The notes under the pieces: model-generated
The model's input: only the letters and a program-made list of their open reading frames with translations
Databases searched by the model: none
Told to the model about the DNA's origin: nothing
Position numbers and translations under genes: made by a program
Shown: piece by piece, positions 26,107 through 33,808 of the stretch
Numbering within the stretch: the stretch's first letter is position 1
Layout of the letters: each line of letters begins with the position of its first letter
DNA from: JAXGYX01 sp964487355
Lineage (GTDB): Bacteria; Bacillota; Clostridia; Saccharofermentanales; Fastidiosipilaceae
Assembly: GCA_964487355.1 (NCBI GenBank)
Contig: CAZAPS010000001.1
Coordinates: 1-64,000 of the forward strand
Reading direction: 5' to 3'
Length of the DNA stretch: 64,000 bases

Positions 26107-26783
26107 TTTGTTTTATCGCTATGGTCCTGCGCGGTAAGCAGGGCCACACCGCTGCTGGAACCCAGGCGATCACAGCCCGCTTTGAGAAACGCCACCATTT
26201 GTTCACGCGTGCGAATGCCACCCGCCGCCTTGATTTTAATTTGAGGCGACAGATGTTGGCGAAACAGTTCGATATCGCGCAAGTCAGCTCCGGACCGACT
26301 GAAACCCGTGGAAGTCTTGATATAGTCGGCTCCGACTTCGGACACAATCTCGCACATGGTGATTTTTTCCTCGTCAGTCAATAGACAGGTCTCGATAATG
26401 ACTTTCAAGACTTTTCCTTTGGTGGCGGTGCGAATGGCGTACAGTTCCTGGCGAATCTCTTCCAGACGTCCTTCTTTTAGCCAGCCGATATTGATGACGA
26501 CATCGATCTCGTCCGCGCCGTCATTGACCAGGCCGGAGGATTCAATCACCTTCATGGTTGTGGTTTGGTAACCAAGAGGAAAGGCGACGACCGTGCAAAT
26601 CGGCAGGGACAGGTCGTTCTCCGCCAGCCATTCCGCCGCGAACCGAACATGAGAGGGCGGGACGCAAATCGCCGCGCAACCGTAAGTCGTGGCTTCCGAC
26701 AGACAGGCGCGGATGTCTTCTTTGGTCGCGTTGGCGGACAACACGGTATGATCGATATGAGATAAAATTTCACTATTATTCAT
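26103..26783 (-). CDS. deoC: Deoxyribose-phosphate aldolase
   Basis: A 226-residue class I aldolase that splits 2-deoxyribose 5-phosphate into glyceraldehyde 3-phosphate and acetaldehyde. The Schiff-base lysine is in LKVIIETCLL and the second lysine in YIKTSTGFS; the closing KAAGGIRT and GSSSGVALL loops bind phosphate. GGAGCG precedes the ATG. It is the first gene of a deoC-mutase pair and faces away from the GAPDH operon, whose substrate is the product of this reaction. Confidence 0.97.
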   Translation of the reverse strand: MNNSEILSHIDHTVLSANATKEDIRACLSEATTYGCAAICVPPSHVRFAAEWLAENDLSLPICTVVAFPLGYQTTTMKVIESSGLVNDGADEIDVVINIGWLKEGRLEEIRQELYAIRTATKGKVLKVIIETCLLTDEEKITMCEIVSEVGADYIKTSTGFSRSGADLRDIELFRQHLSPQIKIKAAGGIRTREQMVAFLKAGCDRLGSSSGVALLTAQDHSDKTK

Positions 26784-27002
26784 GACTACGCTCCTCGATT
26801 ATCAGTGGTGGTTATTGAATTATAATATTAAATCAGCTGAATTTGCGATTTGTGATGGCGCTGCTAATAAAGATGACGAAAGAATCTATTTCATCATCTC
26901 TTTTTCCCGACGAATAAATCATTGTACATTTAATATTATAAACGTAAACATGAAGTCGCCAAAAAATAAATGAGCACACTTAAATTTTGCCACCTGATTG
27001 TG

Positions 27003-27039
27003 TATAATTACAGACAATGCATTCGTTATGCATATGCAT
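27003..27039 (+). promoter_or_regulatory. Putative promoter and palindrome upstream of the GAPDH operon
   Basis: TATAAT at 27003-27008 is a good -10 box with a poor -35 (TTAAAT at 17 bases). A perfect 12-base palindrome ATGCATATGCAT lies at 27028-27039, about 15 bases after the predicted start, a position suited to a repressor. The rest of the 293-base gap holds a 10-bp near-perfect stem at 26872-26898 and nothing else clear. Confidence 0.45.
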
Positions 27040-27076
27040 TGAGAATCTTCGAAAGAATTATTGGGAGGTATTTGAA

Positions 27077-28102
27077 ATGATTAAAGTTGGTGTTGCCGGT
27101 TACGGCACAATCGGACAACGTCTCGCTGACGGCGTCGCAATGCAAGAAGACATGGAGTTGGTGGGTGTAACTGACCTGGCTCCCACTTTAGCGATCCGCG
27201 CTCTTAAAGAAAAAGGCATGCCGTATGACCTCTACCTGGTCGATGGTGCGGATAAATCCAAATTTGATGAACTCAATATCCCGGTCAGTGGTTCTTTTGA
27301 AGACCTGGTCAGCAAAGTAGATATCATGCTTGACTCCTCACCTGCCGGAATCGGCGCGAAAAACAAAGAGATCTATCAGCGTCTGGGCGTCAAGGCGGTT
27401 TTCCAGGGCGGCGAGAAAAACACGGTCGCCAACGTCTTCTTCCACGGCTACGCGAACTACGAAAAAGGTTTGGATCAAGACTATCTGAAACTGACCTCCT
27501 GCAACACCACCGGATTGATCCGCGCGGTCGATTGCCTGGATCGTAAGTTCGGTGTGGAGCGCATAGCGATCACCATCGTCCGCCGTGTAGCGGACCCGGG
27601 TGACTACAACCGCGGTTTGACCAACGCTCTACAGGTGGAGCAGGCTCCGAGTCACCAGGCGGTGGATCTGATGACGATCATGCCACATGTGGAAGCGACA
27701 GGTATTCTGGTGCACACACCGGTGACACATGGACACTTCATCACCGTCATAGCCCACGGCAAACAAAAAATCACGAAAGAGATGGCGCTTGAGGCGTTCA
27801 ACGAGCACGATCGGATCCGCATGGTCCGCCTCGAAGACGGTTTCCTCGGAAATGCGTCCCTGTTCAAATACGGCCGTGATCTGGGCCATTCCCGTGGCGA
27901 CCTGTTTGAAATCGCCATTTGGGAAAACACCATAGTTGAATATGGTGACGACATCATGTTTGGTATCCATATCCCACAAGAATCCATCACCATTCCGGAG
28001 ACGATGGACGCGATCCGCGCATCACTGCGTATGCAGGAAACCGGCGCGGAGGCAACCGCCGCCACGAACAAATATCTGGATCTGGGATCATGGAAAAAGT
28101 AA
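27077..28102 (+). CDS. gap: Type II (archaeal-type) glyceraldehyde-3-phosphate dehydrogenase
   Basis: A 341-residue NAD(P)-dependent GAPDH of the archaeal class, not the usual bacterial GapA. The Rossmann motif GVAGYGTIGQR starts at residue 5, and the catalytic Cys142 sits in TSCNTTGL, the form seen in archaeal enzymes (GapA has SCTTN). HTPVTHGHF and GDLFEIAIWE are further archaeal-type blocks. It oxidises glyceraldehyde 3-phosphate to 1,3-bisphosphoglycerate. TGGGAGG precedes the ATG at 27077. It is the first of four tightly packed genes: gap, pgk and two transketolase halves. Confidence 0.95.
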   Translation: MIKVGVAGYGTIGQRLADGVAMQEDMELVGVTDLAPTLAIRALKEKGMPYDLYLVDGADKSKFDELNIPVSGSFEDLVSKVDIMLDSSPAGIGAKNKEIYQRLGVKAVFQGGEKNTVANVFFHGYANYEKGLDQDYLKLTSCNTTGLIRAVDCLDRKFGVERIAITIVRRVADPGDYNRGLTNALQVEQAPSHQAVDLMTIMPHVEATGILVHTPVTHGHFITVIAHGKQKITKEMALEAFNEHDRIRMVRLEDGFLGNASLFKYGRDLGHSRGDLFEIAIWENTIVEYGDDIMFGIHIPQESITIPETMDAIRASLRMQETGAEATAATNKYLDLGSWKK

Positions 28103-29352
28103 AAATGAAATCCATGCGTGACGTGGACTATAAAGGCAAATCGGTTCTGTTGCGTCTCGACATCAATTCTCCAATTGACCCCGTGTCGAAAAAAATTGTC
28201 AATGAGAACCGTTTGGAAAAAAGTGTTCCGACCATTCAGTATCTTTTGGACAGCGGCGCCAAAGTCGCGATCATCGCGCACCAAGGTGACACACTGGACT
28301 ATCAGAATCTGATTTCGATGGAAGAGCACGCGGAGATTTTTGGACGTCTGGCCGGCAGGGCGATCGCGTACATCGATGATGTCTGCGGTCCCGCCGCCAT
28401 TGATGCCGTGCGGAATATAAAAGAGGGAGAAGCGATTTTGCTTGGCAATCTTCGCTATCTGACGGAGGAAATCTCTCATTTTGAGAAAGTTGTCAGCTTG
28501 ACCCCCAAGCAGATGACGGATTGTTGGCTGGTGCGTAAACTGGCCCCTCTATTTGATTACTATGTGAATGACGCGTTTTCCGCCGCTCACAGAGCCTGCC
28601 CCTCCATGGTCGCGTTCCAGGAACTGCTGCCGACCGCGGCCGGCGACCTGCTCTTCACAGAGTACTCCACGCTAAGCAAAGTTCAGCGAAATCCGGCCCA
28701 CCCTTCCATTTTTGTGTTGGGAGGAGCGAAGATCTCTGACGCGTTTGGCATGATGGAACAGGTATTGGCCAATGGAACCGCGGATCGCATTTTGACGACC
28801 GGGGTCACCGGCGCGGTTTTTCTATTGGCTTCCGGTGTGAAAATCGGCAAGCAATACGAGGATTGGCTGGCGAGCAAAGACTTTTTGGGATTCGTCGAAC
28901 CGGCAAAAGAATATCTGGCCAAATATGGTGACAAAATTGAAATGCCCCGCGACCTGGCTTACGCGGTCGATGGCGTGCGGTACGAAATTGATGTCGCCGA
29001 TTTGCCAAAAGACGATTCCAGTTTCCTAGATATCGGGCAAAAGACGCAAGACGATTATCGCGAGATCATTCTTGAGGCCAAGACCTTGTTCGCCAATGGT
29101 CCCGCCGGTGTCTACGAAGAGGAGATCTTCACGAATGGCACCAACGCCTGCTGGACCGCTATTGGCGACTCCGAAGGCTTCTCGGTCATCGGTGGAGGTG
29201 ACACTGTCTCTTCGGCGGCTCAATTTATTGACTTGGCCAAAATCAGTTATGTCTGCACGGCCGGTGGCGCGATGGTTCAGTTTATGACGGGTAAGACGCT
29301 CCCGCTGATAGCGGCGATGGAAACGGCATACTCTAAGGAGGAACAGAATTAA
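28090..29352 (+). CDS. pgk: Phosphoglycerate kinase, archaeal-type
   Basis: A 420-residue PGK that makes ATP and 3-phosphoglycerate from 1,3-bisphosphoglycerate. The N-terminal LLRLDINSPIDP and the spacing through AHQGD, LGNLRY and VNDAFSAAHR resemble archaeal PGKs rather than typical bacterial ones; the nucleotide region shows GGAKISD and GGGDTVSSA. The ATG at 28090 overlaps the end of gap by 13 bases; in-frame ATGs at 28105 and 28114 are alternatives and none has a strong ribosome site. Its stop shares a base with the next ATG (TAATG). Confidence 0.93.
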   Translation: MEKVKMKSMRDVDYKGKSVLLRLDINSPIDPVSKKIVNENRLEKSVPTIQYLLDSGAKVAIIAHQGDTLDYQNLISMEEHAEIFGRLAGRAIAYIDDVCGPAAIDAVRNIKEGEAILLGNLRYLTEEISHFEKVVSLTPKQMTDCWLVRKLAPLFDYYVNDAFSAAHRACPSMVAFQELLPTAAGDLLFTEYSTLSKVQRNPAHPSIFVLGGAKISDAFGMMEQVLANGTADRILTTGVTGAVFLLASGVKIGKQYEDWLASKDFLGFVEPAKEYLAKYGDKIEMPRDLAYAVDGVRYEIDVADLPKDDSSFLDIGQKTQDDYREIILEAKTLFANGPAGVYEEEIFTNGTNACWTAIGDSEGFSVIGGGDTVSSAAQFIDLAKISYVCTAGGAMVQFMTGKTLPLIAAMETAYSKEEQN

Positions 29353-30206
29353 TGGATCGTAAAGAAAAACTCGAGTTGCAAAAATTTGCGACACAAATTC
29401 GAATTGAAACAGTCAAACAAGTTGTAACCCGCGGCTTCGGTCACTTGGGTGGATCGTTGTCGATCGCGGACGCTTTGGCTGTTTTGTACGCCAAAGTAAT
29501 GAGAGTGGATCCCAAAAACCCAACTTGGCCGGACCGTGACATCATGGTCTGCTCCAAAGGACACGCGGGTCCCGCGGTATATTCCACTTTGGCGTTGAAG
29601 GGTTATTTCCCGATGGACGAGCTGAAAACGCTCAATCAGCCGGGCACCAACCTGCCAAGCCACTGTGACCGTAATTTGACTGTCGGTGTCGACATGACCA
29701 CCGGATCTCTCGGCCAGGGTGTCTCCACAGGTATCGGCATGGCGCTGGCGCAAAAAGTGGATGGCAAAGATTCCCGTACTTACATCTTTGTGGGTGACGG
29801 TGAGAGTCAGGAAGGCCAGGTTTGGGAAGGCATGACGTTCGCCGCGCAATATAAACTGGACAACCTTGTTTTGTTCTTTGACTATAACGGCAAACAGCTC
29901 GATGGTTACACGAAAGACGTCATGGATGTCAAAGATCTGCGAGCCAAAGCGGAAGCTTTCGGCTGGAACGCGGTCAGCGTGGACGGACATGATGTGGAAG
30001 CAATCGACAATGCCCTTCAGGAAGCTAAGACAGTAAAAGGTGTTCCGACCTGTATCGTGCTGAACACGGTCAAAGGTAAAGGCGCGCCTGAACTGGAAGC
30101 GATCTTGCTGAATCACCACAGCGCCATCAGTGAAGAGTTCGGTGCGAACGCGCTTGCTGGTTTGGAAAATGATCTCGCTGAAATTGAGAAGGAGCTGAAG
30201 GAATGA
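29352..30206 (+). CDS. Transketolase, N-terminal (TPP-binding) subunit
   Basis: A 284-residue half-transketolase. It carries FGHLGGSLS near residue 30, the catalytic-site LPSHCDR near 98, GSLGQGVSTG near 113 and the thiamine-diphosphate motif GDGESQEG near 143 extended by QVWEG. It must pair with the C-terminal half encoded next. The complex moves two-carbon units between sugar phosphates, producing glyceraldehyde 3-phosphate from xylulose 5-phosphate. AAGGAGG stands ten bases before the ATG. It overlaps pgk by one base and the next gene by four. Confidence 0.95.
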   Translation: MDRKEKLELQKFATQIRIETVKQVVTRGFGHLGGSLSIADALAVLYAKVMRVDPKNPTWPDRDIMVCSKGHAGPAVYSTLALKGYFPMDELKTLNQPGTNLPSHCDRNLTVGVDMTTGSLGQGVSTGIGMALAQKVDGKDSRTYIFVGDGESQEGQVWEGMTFAAQYKLDNLVLFFDYNGKQLDGYTKDVMDVKDLRAKAEAFGWNAVSVDGHDVEAIDNALQEAKTVKGVPTCIVLNTVKGKGAPELEAILLNHHSAISEEFGANALAGLENDLAEIEKELKE

Positions 30207-31165
30207 TTAAAGTAATATACGACGGCACAACAGAAACTGCCCTACACAAAGATGTGTTCGGCGCGACGATTGCCGAACTTGTGGCGGAAGACAAAGACGT
30301 CATGTATCTTGACGCGGACGTTATGAACTCGTCCGGCACATACAAATTATGGCAGGAGAACCCCACCCGTGCGATCAACTGCGGAATCGCCGAGGCGAAC
30401 ATGATGGGCGTGGCGGGCGGTTTGGCCGCGATGGGAAAGAAACCCTATGCGACGACCTTTGCCCCCTTTGCCAGCAGAAGATGTTTTGACCAGGTCTTTC
30501 TGTCGATCGGCTACGCGAAAAATGATGTGCGCATCTATGGATCGGACGCCGGTGTCACAGCCGCGTTTAATGGCGGAACACACATGCCGTTTGAAGACAT
30601 GGCCCTGATGCGCGCGGTCCCACATTCGACAGTTATTGATGTCGCGGACGCGGTCCAACTGAAATGGACGCTCAAAGCGGTTAAGGACAACAAGGGGTTG
30701 ACCTATATTCGCAGCACTCGCAAAAGCAATATCAAAGTGTATGACGAGTCCTCTGAGTTTGAACTGGGCAAGGGCAATGTGGTTCGCGACGGTAAAGACG
30801 CGACGATTATCGCTGTCGGCATCATGGTCGGCGAAGCTCTGGGCGCGGCCGAGATACTCAAAGACAAAGGCATTGATGTCCGCGTAGTGGATATGTTCAC
30901 GGTCAAACCGATCGATGTTGACTTGGTGGTCAAGTGCGCCAAGGAGACCGGTTGCATCGTGACTGCCGAAAACCATAACGTGATCGGTGGACTGGGTGAC
31001 GCGGTCGCCGCGGCGGTGTTGGCGAACGCGCCGGTGCCGATGCTCAAACATGGTATCCAGGATGAGTTCGGTCAAGTCGGTCCGCAGCCTTATCTGCAAG
31101 AAGTGTATAAACTGACGGCGAAAGATCTGGCCGATACGGTTGAGAAAGCGATCCAAATGAAATAA
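30203..31165 (+). CDS. Transketolase, C-terminal subunit
   Basis: A 320-residue protein with the pyrimidine-binding domain and C-terminal domain of transketolase. The TPP-activating glutamate is in NCGIAEANMMG near residue 63, FAPFASRRCFDQ follows, and the C-terminal domain shows MFTVKPID and TAENHNVIGGLG. It completes the enzyme with the preceding half; start and stop overlap as ATGA. Split transketolases are known in archaea and some bacteria. A strong terminator closes the operon. Confidence 0.95.
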   Translation: MIKVIYDGTTETALHKDVFGATIAELVAEDKDVMYLDADVMNSSGTYKLWQENPTRAINCGIAEANMMGVAGGLAAMGKKPYATTFAPFASRRCFDQVFLSIGYAKNDVRIYGSDAGVTAAFNGGTHMPFEDMALMRAVPHSTVIDVADAVQLKWTLKAVKDNKGLTYIRSTRKSNIKVYDESSEFELGKGNVVRDGKDATIIAVGIMVGEALGAAEILKDKGIDVRVVDMFTVKPIDVDLVVKCAKETGCIVTAENHNVIGGLGDAVAAAVLANAPVPMLKHGIQDEFGQVGPQPYLQEVYKLTAKDLADTVEKAIQMK

Positions 31166-31233
31166 AGCAGACACATCACGTGTTTACCCTGAATGAACGG
31201 TTGCGTCCCTGACAATCCGTGCATTACAATTAG

Positions 31234-31267
31234 AACGATCCGATTGGCATCAATCGGATCGTTTTTT
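31234..31267 (+). terminator. Terminator of the gap-pgk-transketolase operon
   Basis: AACGATCCGATTG and CAATCGGATCGTT form a perfect 13-bp stem around GCAT and run into TTTT. Confidence 0.95.
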
Positions 31268-31300
31268 AATAAATGATTAGGAGAAAGGAGAAGCGATCGA

Positions 31301-32194
31301 ATGAGAATAACCAATCTTCATCACAGTGGTTTTACGGTGGAACTTGAACAGACCGTGCTGATTTTTGACTGTTATCAAGATCCGGCGCAGATGTTGCCGA
31401 CGATCTTGCAAAAAGGCAAACAAGTCATTTATTTTGTCTCGCACTGGCATCCCGATCACTATTCTCCGTTAATTTTGGAAAATGCGGACAAGCCAAGTTT
31501 TTATTATGTGATCGATCGACAGACAGTCGAACGGCACCATTTGGATAAGAGAATTGACGCTTCCAGACTGTTAATTGCCAACGAAGGCGATCGCTATTGG
31601 CGCGGGACAAATGAGTTGATTCGGCTCCCGGACATTGAGAGTGTGGCGGTGTTTGGTTCGACGGATGAAGGTGTTTCTTATCTTCTGCGCACCCAATCGA
31701 ACTCGGAAAAGGCCGCCGATCAACAGACTCGCATGATTTACCACGCGGGTGACCTGAATGATTGGGACTGGCAAGATGACCCGTCGCCAAATCCGGCTAT
31801 GCGTAGAGCGTATCGTGAACAGTTGTTAAAGATCAAAGAGTATTTGGACGCTTCAAAATCCGTTGAATGTGTAAGTGGCGACCAGCCGACAAAAGATGCT
31901 CTGAGCCGGCCTGACAATCTGCCGACGATCGATCTCGCCTTTGTTCCGGTGGATCAGCGCTTGGGTGAGATGGCGTTCAATGGCGTGGAAATTTTGTTGG
32001 AATATTTCAGACCTAAGTTAATTGTGCCGATGCATTTGAACGGTGGAACCGATTTGCCAAAGAAACTCGCCAGTCGGCTAAACAAGCGGGCGGATCACGG
32101 GCAAACCAGGGTTGTTCAGTTGATTGAGTCCGGTTCTGTGTTTGAGACCGGACAATGTGGATACAAAGTCAGCCGGAAAACAAAAGGAAAGTAG
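31301..32194 (+). CDS. MBL-fold metallohydrolase
   Basis: A 297-residue metallo-beta-lactamase-fold protein. The metal-binding motif appears as SHWHPDHYSP near residues 47-56, a further Asp/His in YHAGDLNDWDW near 147, and a last His in VPMHLNGG near 247. It resembles UlaG-like or RomA-like hydrolases and could act on a phosphodiester, lactone or thioester; the substrate is unknown. AAGGAG precedes the ATG. It is followed after nine bases by a VOC-family gene, and the pair probably forms one unit. Confidence 0.85.
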   Translation: MRITNLHHSGFTVELEQTVLIFDCYQDPAQMLPTILQKGKQVIYFVSHWHPDHYSPLILENADKPSFYYVIDRQTVERHHLDKRIDASRLLIANEGDRYWRGTNELIRLPDIESVAVFGSTDEGVSYLLRTQSNSEKAADQQTRMIYHAGDLNDWDWQDDPSPNPAMRRAYREQLLKIKEYLDASKSVECVSGDQPTKDALSRPDNLPTIDLAFVPVDQRLGEMAFNGVEILLEYFRPKLIVPMHLNGGTDLPKKLASRLNKRADHGQTRVVQLIESGSVFETGQCGYKVSRKTKGK

Positions 32195-32203
32195 GAGTGG
32201 AAA

Positions 32204-32581
32204 ATGAAATTTACTTATCGTCACACGAACATCAATGTCCAAAACCTTGACAAGTCGGTCGAGTTTTATAAGAAGGCGCTGGGCCTCACTGTCAGCAGAG
32301 AGAAAACCGCCCAGGATGACAGCTTCAAATTAGTCTATTTAACTGATGAGAACCGGGCGACGGAGATCGAGCTGACCTGGCTCCGCGCTCACGCGGATCA
32401 GGCGTACAACCTGGGTGAGAACGAATGGCACATCTGCTTTGGCGTCGATGACTATGACGCGGCCCATAAACACCATGAGGAGATGGACTGTATCTGTTAT
32501 GAAAATCCCGCGATGGGTCTTTATTTCATTTCGGATCCCGATGGGTACTGGATTGAGATCGTGCCAAATAAGAGACATTAA
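32204..32581 (+). CDS. VOC family protein, glyoxalase I-like
   Basis: A 125-residue vicinal-oxygen-chelate protein with two beta-alpha-beta-beta-beta units. It carries the typical opening HTNINVQNLDKSVEFYKKAL and the end FISDPDGYWIEIVP of lactoylglutathione lyases, with metal ligands expected at His8, Glu54 (TEIEL), His77 (EWHICF) and Glu118 (IEIVP). It likely isomerises a methylglyoxal adduct. AGGAG lies upstream. Its place behind an MBL hydrolase recalls a glyoxalase I/II pair, and just downstream of a triose-phosphate operon this would make sense as methylglyoxal detoxification, an inference only. Confidence 0.88.
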   Translation: MKFTYRHTNINVQNLDKSVEFYKKALGLTVSREKTAQDDSFKLVYLTDENRATEIELTWLRAHADQAYNLGENEWHICFGVDDYDAAHKHHEEMDCICYENPAMGLYFISDPDGYWIEIVPNKRH

Positions 32582-32625
32582 ACTTACTGTCAACTCACCC
32601 AGTTGATTGTGTCTTAAGCTGAGAC

Positions 32626-32654
32626 TTGCAAAGTATAGGCAATCGTGATATCCT
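32626..32654 (+). promoter_or_regulatory. Promoter of the rplU-prp-rpmA operon
   Basis: TTGCAA and TATCCT are 17 bases apart with TGA before the -10 box. The predicted start lies just before the L21 leader structure. Confidence 0.6.
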
Positions 32655-32665
32655 CATTCGGTGAC

Positions 32666-32720
32666 CGCTTAACTGGGGTTTTTGTAATATCTGTCCGACA
32701 GATAACCTAATCAGTTAGCG
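32666..32720 (+). promoter_or_regulatory. Ribosomal protein L21 leader
   Basis: CGCTTAACTG pairs with CAGTTAGCG (one bulge), enclosing GGGTT/AACCT and an apical ATCTGTC/GACAGAT-like stem. This nested structure directly ahead of rplU matches the Firmicutes L21 leader, an RNA thought to let L21 control its own operon. Confidence 0.7.
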
Positions 32721-32744
32721 AGACTTTTAGGAGGTACACAGAAT

Positions 32745-33050
32745 ATGTATGCAGTGATTGCGACCGGCGGAAAGCAGTACAAAGTCGCCGTGGGAGACGA
32801 GATCTTTATCGAGAAGCTCGCGGGCGAAGTTGGAGATGAAATTTCTTTTGAAGAGGTTTTATTTGTTTCAGATGAGGGTTCAATGAAGGTTGGCGCCGAG
32901 GTCGCTGATGTCAAGGTGACCGGAGAAATCGTGAAACAGGGCCTGGGCAAGAAAATTATTGTCTTTAAATACAAACCCAAAAAGGGTTATCGCCGCAAAC
33001 AAGGTCATAGACAGCCATACACCCGTGTGGCGATCCGGGCGATCGGATAA
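32745..33050 (+). CDS. rplU: 50S ribosomal protein L21
   Basis: A 101-residue L21 with the invariant start MYAVIATGGKQYKV and the signature IVFKYKPKKGYRRKQGHRQP. L21 binds domain V of 23S rRNA. AGGAGG precedes the ATG. It is first in rplU-prp-rpmA, the standard Firmicutes order, and is preceded by a structured leader that probably senses L21. Confidence 0.98.
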   Translation: MYAVIATGGKQYKVAVGDEIFIEKLAGEVGDEISFEEVLFVSDEGSMKVGAEVADVKVTGEIVKQGLGKKIIVFKYKPKKGYRRKQGHRQPYTRVAIRAIG

Positions 33051-33061
33051 CCTATTAGCTT

Positions 33062-33427
33062 ATGATCGTCGTCAAAATATTCCGGGATAAACAGGGAACG
33101 CCATATGGGTTCAGTTGCAAGGGACATTCGGACCACGCTCCGATGGGATTTGATATCTTTTGTTCCGCGGTCACCGCGATGGCGGGAGCGACCATTACCG
33201 GATTGACAGACGTGTTGAGGCTAAAACCTCGCTATTCGCTTTCAGAAGGCGACATCGAGTGCGAAGTGGATTTGCGCTCGGACCTGACCAAAGAGCAAAG
33301 AGATGGCGCGGTCCTGCTGTTCAAGACATTTGAACTGGGCTGTAAACAGATCGTGGATAGCTACGAAGAACAGAACATATTATTGATAGGGCACAATATG
33401 GAGGTGCAGGACAATGTTGAAACTTAA
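33062..33427 (+). CDS. prp: Ribosomal-processing cysteine protease Prp
   Basis: A 121-residue Prp (YsxB). The catalytic His is in GFSCKGHSDHA and the Cys in DIFCSAVTAM, the spacing known for the family. Prp removes the N-terminal extension of L27 in Firmicutes, a step needed for ribosome function. Its 3' end overlaps rpmA, its substrate gene, by 14 bases. The C-terminal tail after VDSYEEQ is a little longer than usual. Confidence 0.96.
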   Translation: MIVVKIFRDKQGTPYGFSCKGHSDHAPMGFDIFCSAVTAMAGATITGLTDVLRLKPRYSLSEGDIECEVDLRSDLTKEQRDGAVLLFKTFELGCKQIVDSYEEQNILLIGHNMEVQDNVET

Positions 33428-33695
33428 CTTACAACTGCTTGCCCATAAGATGGGTGTTGGCAGCACTAAAAATGGCCGTGACTCCGAATCAAAGCGTCTC
33501 GGTACCAAGAGAGCGGACGGTCAGTTTGTTTTGGCGGGCAATATTTTGGTCCGTCAGCGCGGCACCAAGATTCATCCCGGCACGAATGTCGGCTTGGGCA
33601 AGGACGACACACTCTACGCTTTGGTGGACGGTAAGGTCAGCTTTGAGCGTAAAGGAAAAGATAGGAAAAAAGTCAGCGTCTATCCTGTCGCGTAA
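33414..33695 (+). CDS. rpmA: 50S ribosomal protein L27 precursor
   Basis: A 93-residue L27. Residues 1-12 (MLKLNLQLLAHK) form the Firmicutes-type extension; Prp is expected to cut after LNLQLL, exposing Ala-His-Lys-Met-Gly as mature N-terminus that reaches the peptidyl-transferase centre. The body STKNGRDSESKRLG and RQRGTKIHPG is canonical. The usual cleavage pair Phe-Phe or Leu-Phe is Leu-Leu here. GGAGG lies within the end of prp. A terminator follows. Confidence 0.98.
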   Translation: MLKLNLQLLAHKMGVGSTKNGRDSESKRLGTKRADGQFVLAGNILVRQRGTKIHPGTNVGLGKDDTLYALVDGKVSFERKGKDRKKVSVYPVA

Positions 33696-33728
33696 TCACG
33701 CGTGTGCAGAAAATGGATGTGTATGATT

Positions 33729-33759
33729 AAGAGTTTGGCCTTGTGTTAAACTCTTTTTT
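33729..33759 (+). terminator. Terminator after rpmA
   Basis: AAGAGTTT and AAACTCTT pair across 11 bases and are followed by TTTT. Confidence 0.85.
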
Positions 33760-33808
33760 ATTTAATTGATCACTCTTGGGGCGAATGGAGCGAAAGTGAG
33801 AGAGACCG

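Noticed and set aside
26872..26898. Terminator-like stem followed by a T-run in the deoC-gap divergent region
   Set aside because: No gene is transcribed into it on the plus strand; the stem has a mismatch, so I did not list it as a terminator.
27652..28479. Minus-strand 275-codon frame opposite gap and pgk
   Set aside because: Both plus-strand genes have intact active sites here; the antisense protein shows no recognisable motif.
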